This document shows, piece by piece, positions 45,913 through 54,848 of a DNA stretch of 64,000 nt. The stretch covers positions 2,090,501-2,154,500 of the forward strand of contig NZ_CP051206.1 in NCBI RefSeq assembly GCF_012516395.1. The letters are read 5' to 3'. Every line of letters starts with the position of its first letter. Position 1 is the first letter of the stretch. The notes below the pieces were generated by a model. It saw only the letters and a program-made list of their open reading frames with translations, ran no database searches and was not told the origin of the DNA. The position numbers and the translations under genes were made by a program. The stretch is from Dolichospermum flos-aquae CCAP 1403/13F (GTDB lineage Bacteria > Cyanobacteriota > Cyanobacteriia > Cyanobacteriales > Nostocaceae).

Positions 45913-46101
45913 TTATACTAATGCTGTTGCTATAACCATCACTGCTTGAGCAGGAGTTAGACGTGCTGAACCGTTGGCAGCTAAGAATCCAGCGAGGGCG
46001 GTAGCAGCAGCAGCAGCATCACCACCACTAACAGTAGCGGATTCTTCCAAAGAGAGTTCAGTAAACAGTTCCTTATGTTCGAGATTATTAATTTTTGACA
46101 T
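45913..46101 (-). CDS. double-glycine leader peptide A (bacteriocin/RiPP-precursor-like)
   Basis: The start is the ATG at 46101. The 62-residue peptide has a leader (KELFTELSLEESATVSGG) ending in the GG cleavage motif of C39-peptidase/ABC exporters. The 35-residue core is rich in alanine and hydrophobic residues (AAATALAGFLAANGSARLTP, AQAVMVIATALV). It is homologous to the peptide at 46376: both have ELF-ELS-EESA before GG and then FL-ANG-LTPAQ-V. There is no cysteine in the core, so lanthionine or thioether rings are not expected. No transporter gene is in the window. Confidence 0.82.
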   Translation of the reverse strand: MSKINNLEHKELFTELSLEESATVSGGDAAAAATALAGFLAANGSARLTPAQAVMVIATALV

Positions 46102-46151
46102 AATTGTGTTCTTCTTAATTAGGCACATCTAATCAGAAAACCAAGTAATTA

Positions 46152-46329
46152 TTCACTCCCCTACTCTCTGAAAAGTTTCCGAAAAACTTATGAAAAAATT
46201 AATTGAGGGGTAGGGAAGTGAACATTTAAGGAGGAAATTGTCTATGGTTTTACTAAGTTTAAGAAATGCGCCCACCTCACTTTGAAGTAGCGAGTATCTG
46301 CTTGAATTTCTGGGAATCTGGGGCGCATT
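46152..46329. other. large hairpins between the two leader-peptide genes
   Basis: Two fold-back segments occur. TTCACTCCCCTAC-type bases near 46152 pair with GGGGTAGGGAAGTGAA at 46207-46222. AATGCGCCC at 46265-46273 pairs with GGGCGCATT at 46321-46329. They could end transcription of the upstream peptide gene, regulate the next, or be a small RNA. Confidence 0.45.
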
Positions 46330-46375
46330 ATTCACTTCATTTGATAGAACAAATGAATGAAAGGCTACAGAGCGA

Positions 46376-46558
46376 TTATGCCAATGTTGTTATTGATGCT
46401 AGAACACCTTGAGCAGGGGTTAGCGGCACACCACCGTTAGCTGTCAAGAACACGGCGACCGCATTAGCTCCTTGAGCAGCACCAGCACCACCATTCATCT
46501 CAGCAGATTCTTCATTAGACAATTCGCTAAACAATTCATTATTTTCGATAACTTGCAT
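46376..46558 (-). CDS. double-glycine leader peptide B (bacteriocin/RiPP-precursor-like)
   Basis: This 60-residue peptide starts at 46558 behind an AAGGAAAA-type site. The leader (NNELFSELSNEESAEMNGG) ends in GG. The core is short, small-residue-rich and hydrophobic (AGAAQGANAVAVFLTANGGV, PLTPAQGVLASITTLA). It resembles the other peptide in both leader and core, so the two are recent paralogues or a two-peptide pair. A hydrophobic helix after GG fits a membrane-active class II bacteriocin, but signalling or another RiPP role is possible. Export and maturation genes are not next to it. Confidence 0.82.
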   Translation of the reverse strand: MQVIENNELFSELSNEESAEMNGGAGAAQGANAVAVFLTANGGVPLTPAQGVLASITTLA

Positions 46559-47442
46559 GATGTTTTTTCCTTAATTAACAGAATGAAGTCCAAGAATGAA
46601 GTGGCACTTTTCTCAAGCAGAAAGGTACACACATTGCTCGCACAGTTCACGAAAAAAGTTAAATTTCACAGTTAAAAAGACGCTCAAGAATTTGAAAACT
46701 AGGAAACAACATCCCGGAGGATAGCTTCACTAGCAGGTGTAGTTTAGAGCCAAAGTAAAATATTCACTAATGCTCAAACTTCCTTGCCTCTTTGTGAACT
46801 TGATGGTGAACTGTCCTTACTTTCTATAACGAACTCCCAAAACAAAATATTCCGAAGTTGGCAAGAAAATTTGGAAGCCTTGCTGAATAGGTATTGAGCA
46901 AGCGCAAGTAATGGTATTTAGGTTTTTATCAATCAAGAATTCCTATATTTTTTTCTGTTGCATAATTATAAATTTTAGATTTTTCCTCTATCTAGAGTAA
47001 TAAAAAAAGATAAATTCTATCTCTACTGTTTAGACGATGTTGAATAGATTGGCATTGAGACTTAAATAGGAAGAATCGAAATAAAAATATGCGGTGATAT
47101 CAAATCCGGGTAATTGCAATCATCGAATATTTTATGATGACCAAGCTGCGACCCGTCTATGCAGTTAGTGTGAGACATGGAATGTAAATAAGAAAATATA
47201 GAGAAAAAAGATTTGGTTTCAAACCCATAAATTTATATAGTGTTAATCAACATTCTCTACATTTCCTTATTTGAGAAAAAAGTATAAATGCTGAATTTCC
47301 ATATTTGTTGATGAAAGCGTTATTCAAGTAAATTGAATTTACGCTCCAATTATCACAAAAATAATCCTGTTATTCAGCAATTTGCACATTGGAAAGACTA
47401 TTTGTTGCCTAGTTAATAGCCTATCTATCAAGGACATATTGT
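46559..47442. other. gap of 884 bases before the sigma-factor gene
   Basis: No gene, RNA or repeat was recognised. The tract is AT-rich throughout. It should contain the promoter for the leader peptide (minus strand) and that for the sigma factor (plus strand). Confidence 0.5.
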
Positions 47443-48090
47443 ATGTTATCAGCGCAGGAATCATGGTCTTATTCTTCAGAGACTTGGCTTGACTCAAACT
47501 ATCGCCAGAGATTAAAAAAAATTGCTAACAAATATACTAGGGGTACAGGCATATCTTGGGAAGATGCCGTTCAAAATGCCCATTTGAAAATATTTCAGGG
47601 TCTGCAATCTGGAAAGTTTAGAGAAGGAGGATTAGAAGAATTTTATCGCTGGGCTGCTACAGTAGCCCGCTGTGCGATTATTGATTTTGTCCGTCAAGAA
47701 AATCTGCGAAAATGCCAAAGTTTAGATTGCAATATCCCTGGAACAGATATAGCCCTGTTAGATACAATTACTGATGAATTTAATATTTTGGAAGCAACAG
47801 AAAGGGCAGATTTAATTCTTAAAGCGATAGAGAAAATTTATCAACTAGATCAACAATATCCACGCCAAAACTATCTGAAATTATGGCAAGGTAAAATTGA
47901 TGGAAAAACACAAACTCAACTAGCTGGAGAATTGAGAGTTAGTCAGAGTGAAATATCCAAACGATGGCAGGAACTTTTAGGACGGATTGCTGATTCTTTA
48001 GGACTACTTAAAGTTGAAGATTTCAAGGGCAAACTGCAAGAAAATCGCCAGCAAAAGAGAGAATACAATCGTTCAACAAAGCAGTGGTAA
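47443..48090 (+). CDS. ECF-like sigma-70 family factor
   Basis: In the 215 residues, sigma-2-type sequence lies at ISWEDAVQNAHLKIFQGLQS and GGLEEFYRWAATVARCAIID with FVRQENLRK. A sigma-4-type helix-turn-helix lies at KTQTQLAGELRVSQSEISKR. There is no region 1 or 3. Such cyanobacterial sigma factors often control their own operon and a nearby secreted or signalling cluster. Here the next gene is a possible PemK-like protein 193 bases on. The leader-peptide genes lie upstream on the opposite strand, and a link to them is a guess. Confidence 0.85.
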   Translation: MLSAQESWSYSSETWLDSNYRQRLKKIANKYTRGTGISWEDAVQNAHLKIFQGLQSGKFREGGLEEFYRWAATVARCAIIDFVRQENLRKCQSLDCNIPGTDIALLDTITDEFNILEATERADLILKAIEKIYQLDQQYPRQNYLKLWQGKIDGKTQTQLAGELRVSQSEISKRWQELLGRIADSLGLLKVEDFKGKLQENRQQKREYNRSTKQW

Positions 48091-48283
48091 GTGAATAAAA
48101 TACTCAAATTGATTGAAATGAGAGTAAATCCTGATATTTAGAAGCGTCCGAACGTTACATAATATATGGGATTGGATGCGACTACACCCAGAATCCCGGC
48201 TCATTGTTAATTTTTGTCGGGAAACTAAATATATGCGTGTAAACTTGAGTAAATCCACATTTTTAAACAGGCAAGCGTCTAAT

Positions 48284-48973
48284 ATGCCAATCCCACAACC
48301 TGGAGAAATTTGGGAAGTGAGTCGCTTAGTAAGAAGTCCTCTAAAATTCTCAAGTCAAGAACAAGAGACTTTTTACTCTTCCTCAGCACAAAGTTTTTTG
48401 GCAGGCAACTCACCACCGCGCTATGTAATGATTGTCAAAGAACCTGAAGCAATTCTAGATACAAATGAGGAGTGGCTAATTTTTTCTGTCATGTTGCTAT
48501 CAGGAGAAACAGATTTTCTCAGTGATGTAGATTTGCTAATTCCTGCGAAAATATCTGGACTAGAACGAGATTTATTAGCTGAAACATGGCACATTATCCC
48601 AGCGTTAGCTTGTAACTTGCTACAGCCAGTTGGTAACAGACTATCACGCCAAATTTATGACTGTCTCCTGACCATTAGAGACTATCATTATGGGTTAGGT
48701 AAAGAAGCATCAGTAATATCAGAAATCCAGGAATTAGGTTTAATAAATAGTAGCTTATCTTCTGCAAATAGCTTAAAGATTCAAGATTTTCACAAAGCAG
48801 AACAAGCCTGGAGTGATGTCTTGACAGTACCAGTGGCAGCTTGCCAAACTTACTTGAAAAGTATAAACTTCACCAATGCAGTATTAAATGAAGCATTGCA
48901 ACTAGAACAAGACCTGCAAATTGATAGAACCTGGACTAAGTTCGATGTCAATGAAAAGCCTCAAATTGATTAA
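48284..48973 (+). CDS. hypothetical protein with PemK/MazF-like N-terminal features
   Basis: I use the ATG at 48284 (MPIPQPGEIWEVSRLVRSP) because the sequence from there has the 'P-x-x-GEIWxV' opening of PemK/MazF-type SH3-barrel proteins; the frame is open 36 codons further. RYVMIVKEPEAILDTNEEWL and FSVMLLSGETDFLSDVDLLI could be the next strands. The C-terminal half (ETWHIIPALACNLLQP, IQDFHKAEQAWSDVLTVPVA) is helical and not part of MazF. The active-site residues of MazF nucleases are not clear, so toxin activity is not implied. It follows the sigma factor on the same strand. Confidence 0.55.
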   Translation: MPIPQPGEIWEVSRLVRSPLKFSSQEQETFYSSSAQSFLAGNSPPRYVMIVKEPEAILDTNEEWLIFSVMLLSGETDFLSDVDLLIPAKISGLERDLLAETWHIIPALACNLLQPVGNRLSRQIYDCLLTIRDYHYGLGKEASVISEIQELGLINSSLSSANSLKIQDFHKAEQAWSDVLTVPVAACQTYLKSINFTNAVLNEALQLEQDLQIDRTWTKFDVNEKPQID

Positions 48974-49055
48974 TTTGAGGCCATGATGTCAAAGTTTTGG
49001 AGAAATTTTCATGTTTTCAACAGATTCATGGAGACGCACAGAGTGAAAAAAGATA

Positions 49056-50396
49056 TTAATCTCCAGTAATAGAAAGTTCACTCACCCAAACTCTCGGTGC
49101 AACTCCTGCTGGTGTTAACTCAACTTCTTTTTCTACATAAACAATTGATTTCAAAAGTTCCAAGAAATCCCCAGCTACCGTTGCAGACTCAATACTGGTT
49201 TTCTCACCTTTGTTAACTAACCAACCATCAAAAGGCAAAGAAAAAGAACCTTGTAAAGCCTTAACACCCGCATGGAGAGCTTGTAAATCATCAATTAAAA
49301 TCACATTTTCCGCAGTTTCTAAACTCAATTCTTTCTCAGGAGTTCCTGCTGCAAAAACGTGATAAAAATTAGGACTGACACTGACTTTTGCCCCAATACT
49401 AGCATTACCTGTAGGTTGAGCATTTAACCGTTTTGCAGTTCCCGCACTATGCAAAAAGCTAGTTAAAATGCCCTTTTCTATTAACTTAATTTGCCGGGTG
49501 GGAGTACCTTCACCATCAAAACTTTCAGCCCCAATATTAGCGGGGTGTAAAGCATCATCATAAACTGAAAGTAAAGGTGAAGCCAGTTCTTTACCGATAT
49601 CATCAGTTTTTGATAAACTTTGATTATCCAGAATACTTTGGGCGTTAAATAAATTGGAAAAAGCCCCCAACAAACTTAAAAAAGCTTCAGCAGAGAAAAC
49701 TACTTGATATTTACCAGTTTTGATTTTTTCATAATGCAAATGACTGATGGTTTTATCAGCAGTTTCTTGAATACAACCTGCAATATCTAAATCGGCTACA
49801 CTTTCCTTAACTCGATAAGCACCAGCACTGCGGGGTTTTTTATTTTCCTCTTCAGTTTTGCTGTACAAATAAATAGAAGCTAAAGAATGAGATTCAGTTC
49901 TCACAGCACCATCACTATTGAGATAAAATCTGTCAATATCTCTTTGTGCTAAACCATTATAAGGCACACTTGTAATCGCAGGATGTTTTGCCATTAATTC
50001 TTTTTCTGCTACTAATAGTTTTTCTATTAGTTCAGAAACAGGTGCTTGCAGGGCTTTTTTCTGATGTGTATTAGGAATAGGAATAGTTGCTTCTGGACTA
50101 AAATCAGGAACATTTTCTTTCACCCCAAAAAAGCTGGCTTCGTAAGCAGTTTTTAAAGCTAATTCTAATCCTTGAGGATCTACATCTGTGGTGCTAGTAA
50201 CACCCATTGTATTTTCTTCATTCCAAACTCTAACTGTCACCCCAGAACGATTGGAAGCTTTGACTTGTTTGGGTTCACCTTGGTCAACTTGAACGCTGGT
50301 ATCATCTACAGTTGAGCCATAAATATCGAATTTTTTAATGCCAAGTTTGGCAGCATTTTCTTGAGCGTAGGTTGCGATTTCTTGAATGTTAGACAT
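49056..50396 (-). CDS. tldE: TldE/PmbA, partner of the TldD protease
   Basis: The 446-residue protein has IYGSTVDDTSVQVDQGE near the N-terminus, VRVWNEENTMGVTSTTDVDP and FSAEAFLSLLGAFSNLFNAQ. The end DGEGTPTRQIKLIEKGILTS and PNFYHVFAAGT complete the TldE/PmbA pattern. It lacks the HExxxH metal motif of TldD, as is usual, since TldD and TldE form a heterodimer whose catalytic half is TldD. TldD/E trims modified peptides and degrades unfolded ones in E. coli. It is a widespread core gene in cyanobacteria, here 191 bases downstream of tldD on the same strand. Confidence 0.95.
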   Translation of the reverse strand: MSNIQEIATYAQENAAKLGIKKFDIYGSTVDDTSVQVDQGEPKQVKASNRSGVTVRVWNEENTMGVTSTTDVDPQGLELALKTAYEASFFGVKENVPDFSPEATIPIPNTHQKKALQAPVSELIEKLLVAEKELMAKHPAITSVPYNGLAQRDIDRFYLNSDGAVRTESHSLASIYLYSKTEEENKKPRSAGAYRVKESVADLDIAGCIQETADKTISHLHYEKIKTGKYQVVFSAEAFLSLLGAFSNLFNAQSILDNQSLSKTDDIGKELASPLLSVYDDALHPANIGAESFDGEGTPTRQIKLIEKGILTSFLHSAGTAKRLNAQPTGNASIGAKVSVSPNFYHVFAAGTPEKELSLETAENVILIDDLQALHAGVKALQGSFSLPFDGWLVNKGEKTSIESATVAGDFLELLKSIVYVEKEVELTPAGVAPRVWVSELSITGD

Positions 50397-50587
50397 GATT
50401 GAATTAATTTTTGAATTTTGAACACAGATGAACGCAGATAAACGCGGATAATATGGTTTATCTGTTTTTAGCTCAATACAGTTTAGTTAAAAATTTTTTC
50501 TTCTCTCTGTGTCCTCTGTGCCTCTGTGGTTCGTTTAAAAAATGACTTTCACAAAGAGTTCTAAATTTAACTAAACCGTATTGGTTT

Positions 50588-52060
50588 TTATCTGCCACCA
50601 ACGGTAATAGAGTCAACCTTAATGTGGGGTTGTCCAACAGTTGTATAAATACTGCCACTAACAGAACCACAAAAGCCGGGAGCTAATTCTAAATCTTGAG
50701 AACATAGGGAGATTTTATTCATGATTTCCTTAGCTTCACCGATGAGAGTAGCACCTTTTAATGGTTTGGTAATTTTGCCATTTTCTATTAAGTAAGCTTC
50801 ATCAACGCTAAAGTTAAATTGACCTGTTGCGCCGACACTGCCGCCACCCATTTTCTTACAGTAAATGCCTTTATCAACGGAGGCAAATAGGTCTTCTGTT
50901 GTGTGTTCACCACAATCAATATATGTATTTCGCATCCGACTAGCGGCAGCAAATGTATAATTTTGACGGCGGCCACTACCTGTTCTGGGGTGTCCAGTCC
51001 GCACTGAACCGGTTCTATCAGCTAGGAAGTTTTTGAGAATGCCTTTTTCAATTAATAATGTTCTTTGAGCGGGCATTCCTTCATCGTCCATATCAATAGT
51101 CCCAAAGGCGTTATCAGTGCGTCCTTCATCCCAAGCAGTCAGGCTTTCATGGGCGATTTTCTCACCTTTTTTATCGGCAAATGGTGTGGTTTTGTGTTCA
51201 ATTTGAGTGGTTTCTAAAAGGTGTCCACAGGCTTCGTGGAAAATTACACCGCCAAAATGATTAGCCATAATAATGGGGTAAGTTCCTGATTCTACGTAAT
51301 CTGCATAAAGCATTTTACCGGCTGATTCGGCGATTTGTTCGGAGGCTTGTTGATAATCCCAGGTTCTCAGGAAGTTAGCGTCACTGGTGTTACCAGCACG
51401 TTCGCCAATGGAGGCACGGTTAGCACCGTCAGCACAAAGTAGGTTAAACCCAACGGATTGGGTGAGGCGGATATCACGGGCAAATGTGCCGTCACTGGCA
51501 GCAACTAATACTTCTTGCCAATCACGGAAGTAGGAAGCGCGGCGGGATTGGACGTGGGTAGCTTTTTTATTCAGTTGGGCTGTACCATCAAGGAGGACTT
51601 CTCCCATTTCGCTGATAGAACTACACAAGGGTAGCCAACCGTCTTTACCGCGTTTTGTGGCGTAGTCTCTGAGTAATTCTAGGTTGATTTCGGGGATGAA
51701 ACCAGTGGGACCAGGTAGTTGTAAGCCTAAGATGGAAAGGGCTTTTTCTAAAGCAGCTTTTAAACCGGCAAATGTGAGGTTATTGGTGCTAACGTAGCAG
51801 TCAGCTTTGCCGCGAAATACTCGCACTCCTGCACCGGTAGCTAAACTGGGGGAAATGCTGGTGATGGTGTCTTCTTCGGCTAAACAACTGATGTAGTTGC
51901 GACGTTCTAAGAAGTATTCCACAAAATCTGCCCCGGCGGCGCGTCCTAGTCCCAAAAGGGTTGCCAGGGGGGCTTCCCAAGTGTCATCGAAGCGTTCTGT
52001 GGTGGATGAGTATTGTAAACTGGGAAGTTGATTTGAGAGAAGTAGGGTATTTGTAAGCAT
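50588..52060 (-). CDS. tldD: TldD metalloprotease
   Basis: This 490-residue catalytic subunit has [18 protein letters not shown], which carries the HExxxH zinc motif, and [20 protein letters not shown] with [14 protein letters not shown]. The N-terminal domain ([20 protein letters not shown]) covers the barrel that encloses the active site. Zinc-dependent cleavage of peptides needs TldE. Both genes follow one another on the minus strand, tldD first. Core cyanobacterial function is likely. Because two leader peptides lie 4 kb away, a role in processing them can be proposed but not shown. Confidence 0.95.
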   Translation of the reverse strand: MLTNTLLLSNQLPSLQYSSTTERFDDTWEAPLATLLGLGRAAGADFVEYFLERRNYISCLAEEDTITSISPSLATGAGVRVFRGKADCYVSTNNLTFAGLKAALEKALSILGLQLPGPTGFIPEINLELLRDYATKRGKDGWLPLCSSISEMGEVLLDGTAQLNKKATHVQSRRASYFRDWQEVLVAASDGTFARDIRLTQSVGFNLLCADGANRASIGERAGNTSDANFLRTWDYQQASEQIAESAGKMLYADYVESGTYPIIMANHFGGVIFHEACGHLLETTQIEHKTTPFADKKGEKIAHESLTAWDEGRTDNAFGTIDMDDEGMPAQRTLLIEKGILKNFLADRTGSVRTGHPRTGSGRRQNYTFAAASRMRNTYIDCGEHTTEDLFASVDKGIYCKKMGGGSVGATGQFNFSVDEAYLIENGKITKPLKGATLIGEAKEIMNKISLCSQDLELAPGFCGSVSGSIYTTVGQPHIKVDSITVGGR

Positions 52061-52153
52061 GAAGTGCCTCGTCTGCTGGCGTTATCTATAGATGTAACTG
52101 AAATAATCCTGGTGTGTTCAGTCTAACAAATCTATGAAAGCTGTTGTTGGCAG

Positions 52154-52951
52154 TTAGGCTGTAGGGTTTTCCGCCATATTGTCTAATTGTTGTTTTGTGA
52201 CCTCACTTAAGATGCCACCACGAAAGTGATATTGTTCAGCCTGGAATGGTTCTAAAATTTCTGGATCTGGGTATTTTTGCAAAACTTGGTAGCACCAATA
52301 AAATAAAGTTCTCAGATATGCACAGGTATCAGGACGAGATAAAATGTGTTCAACTCTAAGTAGTTTTAGTATTTTTCTACCATCTTCTTTTTCATCAAAT
52401 CCAGCATATATCCTTTTTAATTCATTTTTAGGGTGGGGAATAGTTTCAACATCTTCTGAATTATCTTCTAAAGAAGTTCCTAGAGCTTTATTGATTGCGT
52501 GAGAATCAGCGAAGTAGTAGGCTTCAATCATGTTTGCTAAAAAATGAACTGAAGCCCGATTTTTTTGTTCTTGACTTAAACAAGTATCTAAAGCATTGCG
52601 ATATCTTTCAAATACTTGCTGTGATTGACTAGCTCGATCATTTTCTAAATCATCTATTAGCAATAGATATCTACATGGATTTTCAGATAAATATTTTCTA
52701 GCAGGAAATACAATTTTGTCCTCTTCTTTAGTAGTTATTTTGTTGTTACTTCCGGCTATTTTACCCAGTCTTTTTTTGGAAGTTATAGGCGAAAGTTGTG
52801 GAATACGTTCTTTGACTATAACTTTACATATACCAAGATTAATGAGATTTTTCAATAAGCTTGGTAGATGCTCTTCTTCAGTTTCACCTGTCACAAATAA
52901 TCCAAATTCAAAAAAATAGCATGGCTGGCTATTATTATTTTCTCCATTCAT
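52154..52951 (-). CDS. DUF4276-like (Toprim-fold) protein, partner of the RecF/OLD-like ATPase
   Basis: The 265-residue protein has FEFGLFVTGETEEEHLPSLL, YLLLIDDLENDRASQSQQVF and HFLANMIEAYYFADSHAIN, which match the order of conserved acidic residues in DUF4276, a Toprim-type metal-binding fold. Its ATG overlaps the stop of the upstream ATPase gene by 4 bases, so they are translated together. Two-gene ATPase-plus-Toprim modules (PARIS, Gabija-like, OLD-type) are known anti-phage systems. This pair resembles that plan, though DUF4276 pairs are less studied and a housekeeping role cannot be ruled out. Confidence 0.7.
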   Translation of the reverse strand: MNGENNNSQPCYFFEFGLFVTGETEEEHLPSLLKNLINLGICKVIVKERIPQLSPITSKKRLGKIAGSNNKITTKEEDKIVFPARKYLSENPCRYLLLIDDLENDRASQSQQVFERYRNALDTCLSQEQKNRASVHFLANMIEAYYFADSHAINKALGTSLEDNSEDVETIPHPKNELKRIYAGFDEKEDGRKILKLLRVEHILSRPDTCAYLRTLFYWCYQVLQKYPDPEILEPFQAEQYHFRGGILSEVTKQQLDNMAENPTA

Positions 52952-54141
52952 TGACTTAATTCCTCAGCATCAGACTGACTTTGGGGGGCAATCATTTCAG
53001 CCATATATAATGAACCTGTAGCATATTCTTCTAACAAATCTTGAATATCTGTTATTTCGCTAACCCGTTTCATCACAGTTTGACCATTTTTATCAAGTTC
53101 CGTAGCCCATATATTTTGTGGTTCAAATTGACTAATTAAAACTGGTGAATGAGTGGCAATAAATACTTGTTTATTCAATTTTTCTGTAGCCAGTTTCACT
53201 GCTTTAGAGAAAACCGCTAATGCCCAAGGATGAAGAGATATATCAGGTTCATCTAGTAAGATTAATGAATAACCATTAGGTTTTTCAGAAAATAAAGCCG
53301 TGAGATTAATAAGCATTTGAATATATCCGTCAGATACTCCTGAAGCTTGAATTGGTTTACGTCGTCTTTTATCTAAAAAATTTGCATAAACTGTATTTCT
53401 GCCAGTTTGCTCAAAATATAAACCATCGAAAGCTGGGAAACTTTCCCGCATAAATTTCATAATTGTGTCGTATCTATCATCAATTACTTGTCTATCATGT
53501 AAGTTTCTCAAAACAGACCATAAATTTTCACATCTATCTTGTAATCTATCACCAGGTTCTGATTCTGAACCGGCTCTTCTCAGATGAAATAGAGAAGCAC
53601 CTCTTAAATGATAAGAACGTGCAGCACGAAGTAATTTGTCTAACTCTGATGCAGCACCATCACCTTTCCCAAAGGCTACATAGCTAGTTAGGGCAAGTTT
53701 TTCAGGTTCTCTGAGAGTGATAGTAGTTTCATCTTCTCCCATAAATTGATAAAATGTTGCTTTATCACTACCTATGGTTCTATTAATAAGTAATTGATTA
53801 TTAACTTTATTAACTAATTTCTCACCAGCAAAAGCTTCAATTCTCCCTGAAGATAAACCAAATGAAACTTCATATTTAGTTGATTCATCTTCTATTTCAA
53901 TTAATATATTATCTATTTCACTTGCGCCATCCCAAAGAATACCAATTCCATGATCTCTAAACGAGGAAGCTGAATCAACACCTCTAATTGCACAATCTCT
54001 AATAAACCAGATTGTATCTAGAAATGTTGATTTTCCCGCTCCATTGGGACCAAAGAGAATATTGAGGGAATCAGGTGTAATATAAACATCTGCCAGGGAG
54101 CGGAAGTTCTTGATGTGTAAATGATTGAGTTTATTCAGCAT
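52948..54141 (-). CDS. RecF/OLD-like AAA ATPase of an ATPase-Toprim pair
   Basis: A 397-residue ABC-type ATPase: LHIKNFRSLADVYITPDSL, ILFGPNGAGKSTFLDTIWF (Walker A), ASGVSDGYIQMLINLTALF (signature-like), SLILLDEPDISLHPWAL (Walker B and D-loop) and VFIATHSPVLI (switch histidine). This is the AAA_15/AAA_21 type used by OLD, PARIS AriA and DUF4276 partners. It forms an operon with the following gene. The likely role is sensing phage or DNA damage. The setting between tldD and tex does not mark it as a defence island. Confidence 0.85.
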   Translation of the reverse strand: MLNKLNHLHIKNFRSLADVYITPDSLNILFGPNGAGKSTFLDTIWFIRDCAIRGVDSASSFRDHGIGILWDGASEIDNILIEIEDESTKYEVSFGLSSGRIEAFAGEKLVNKVNNQLLINRTIGSDKATFYQFMGEDETTITLREPEKLALTSYVAFGKGDGAASELDKLLRAARSYHLRGASLFHLRRAGSESEPGDRLQDRCENLWSVLRNLHDRQVIDDRYDTIMKFMRESFPAFDGLYFEQTGRNTVYANFLDKRRRKPIQASGVSDGYIQMLINLTALFSEKPNGYSLILLDEPDISLHPWALAVFSKAVKLATEKLNKQVFIATHSPVLISQFEPQNIWATELDKNGQTVMKRVSEITDIQDLLEEYATGSLYMAEMIAPQSQSDAEELSQ

Positions 54142-54414
54142 GATAAAATTTTACTTCAACAAGGTGGATGCCTGGATGTAGTTTACACCAACTATTAAAA
54201 TTGTTGACAATTTATCCGATGTCCAGGATTAATGATATTATTTAAATGCAAGCTCTATTGTACCAATAAAATCGGCAAAGCAAATTATCTGATTTTGACT
54301 ATGATATCTTTTATCCAACTATCAACACCCTCCTTCCCCTCAATGATTATTTTATCGAGGGTGGATAATTGCCGACTTGACTGTATTTTGTTTCTAAATA
54401 TTGCGAAAATTGAT

Positions 54415-54627
54415 TTAAAACCAATTTTTATTCAGCAGTTTGTTACTGACAATGACCACAAACATTAACATACCAAACTGAATTTGCCAAGGTGATAACA
54501 CTAAACTTACAATAAAAATGACGGCTGTGAACACACCTGCAATATTGGTGATTTCATCATCATTTCTTTGGAAGAGATAGCCAGTCATTACACCTGTAAC
54601 TAATGTTATTAAGAAAAATAAAGGCAT
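54415..54627 (-). CDS. small two-helix membrane protein
   Basis: The ATG at 54627 (MPLFFLITLVTGVMTGYLFQ) has GGAG 10 bases upstream and is favoured over a GTG two codons earlier. About 70 residues form two to three hydrophobic helices (IAGVFTAVIFIVSLVLSPWQ, FGMLMFVVIVSNKLL). I know no function. The mixed hydrophobic/charged pattern looks like a conserved thylakoid or plasma membrane protein, not chance sequence. Confidence 0.6.
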   Translation of the reverse strand: MPLFFLITLVTGVMTGYLFQRNDDEITNIAGVFTAVIFIVSLVLSPWQIQFGMLMFVVIVSNKLLNKNWF

Positions 54628-54848
54628 TTTCACTAATCTCCAAACTACGAGCTACTGTTTAATACCAGTAGATTTTAACCTTCTTCAAGAACGTTATTAA
54701 CATTATACTTAAGTAAGACAAAATGGCAACAAATTTATTCTCAAGTGATGAAATTAGCTATTCTCAAATGATGCCATTATTTGCTAAATTAAGTTAACAC
54801 TATCTATTCGTGCTGGAATCAACTTAACACTTTCAATTTAAATATCCA

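Noticed and set aside
46153-46335. third leader-peptide gene between the two
   Set aside because: The frame lacks a GG motif and consists of the hairpin sequences.
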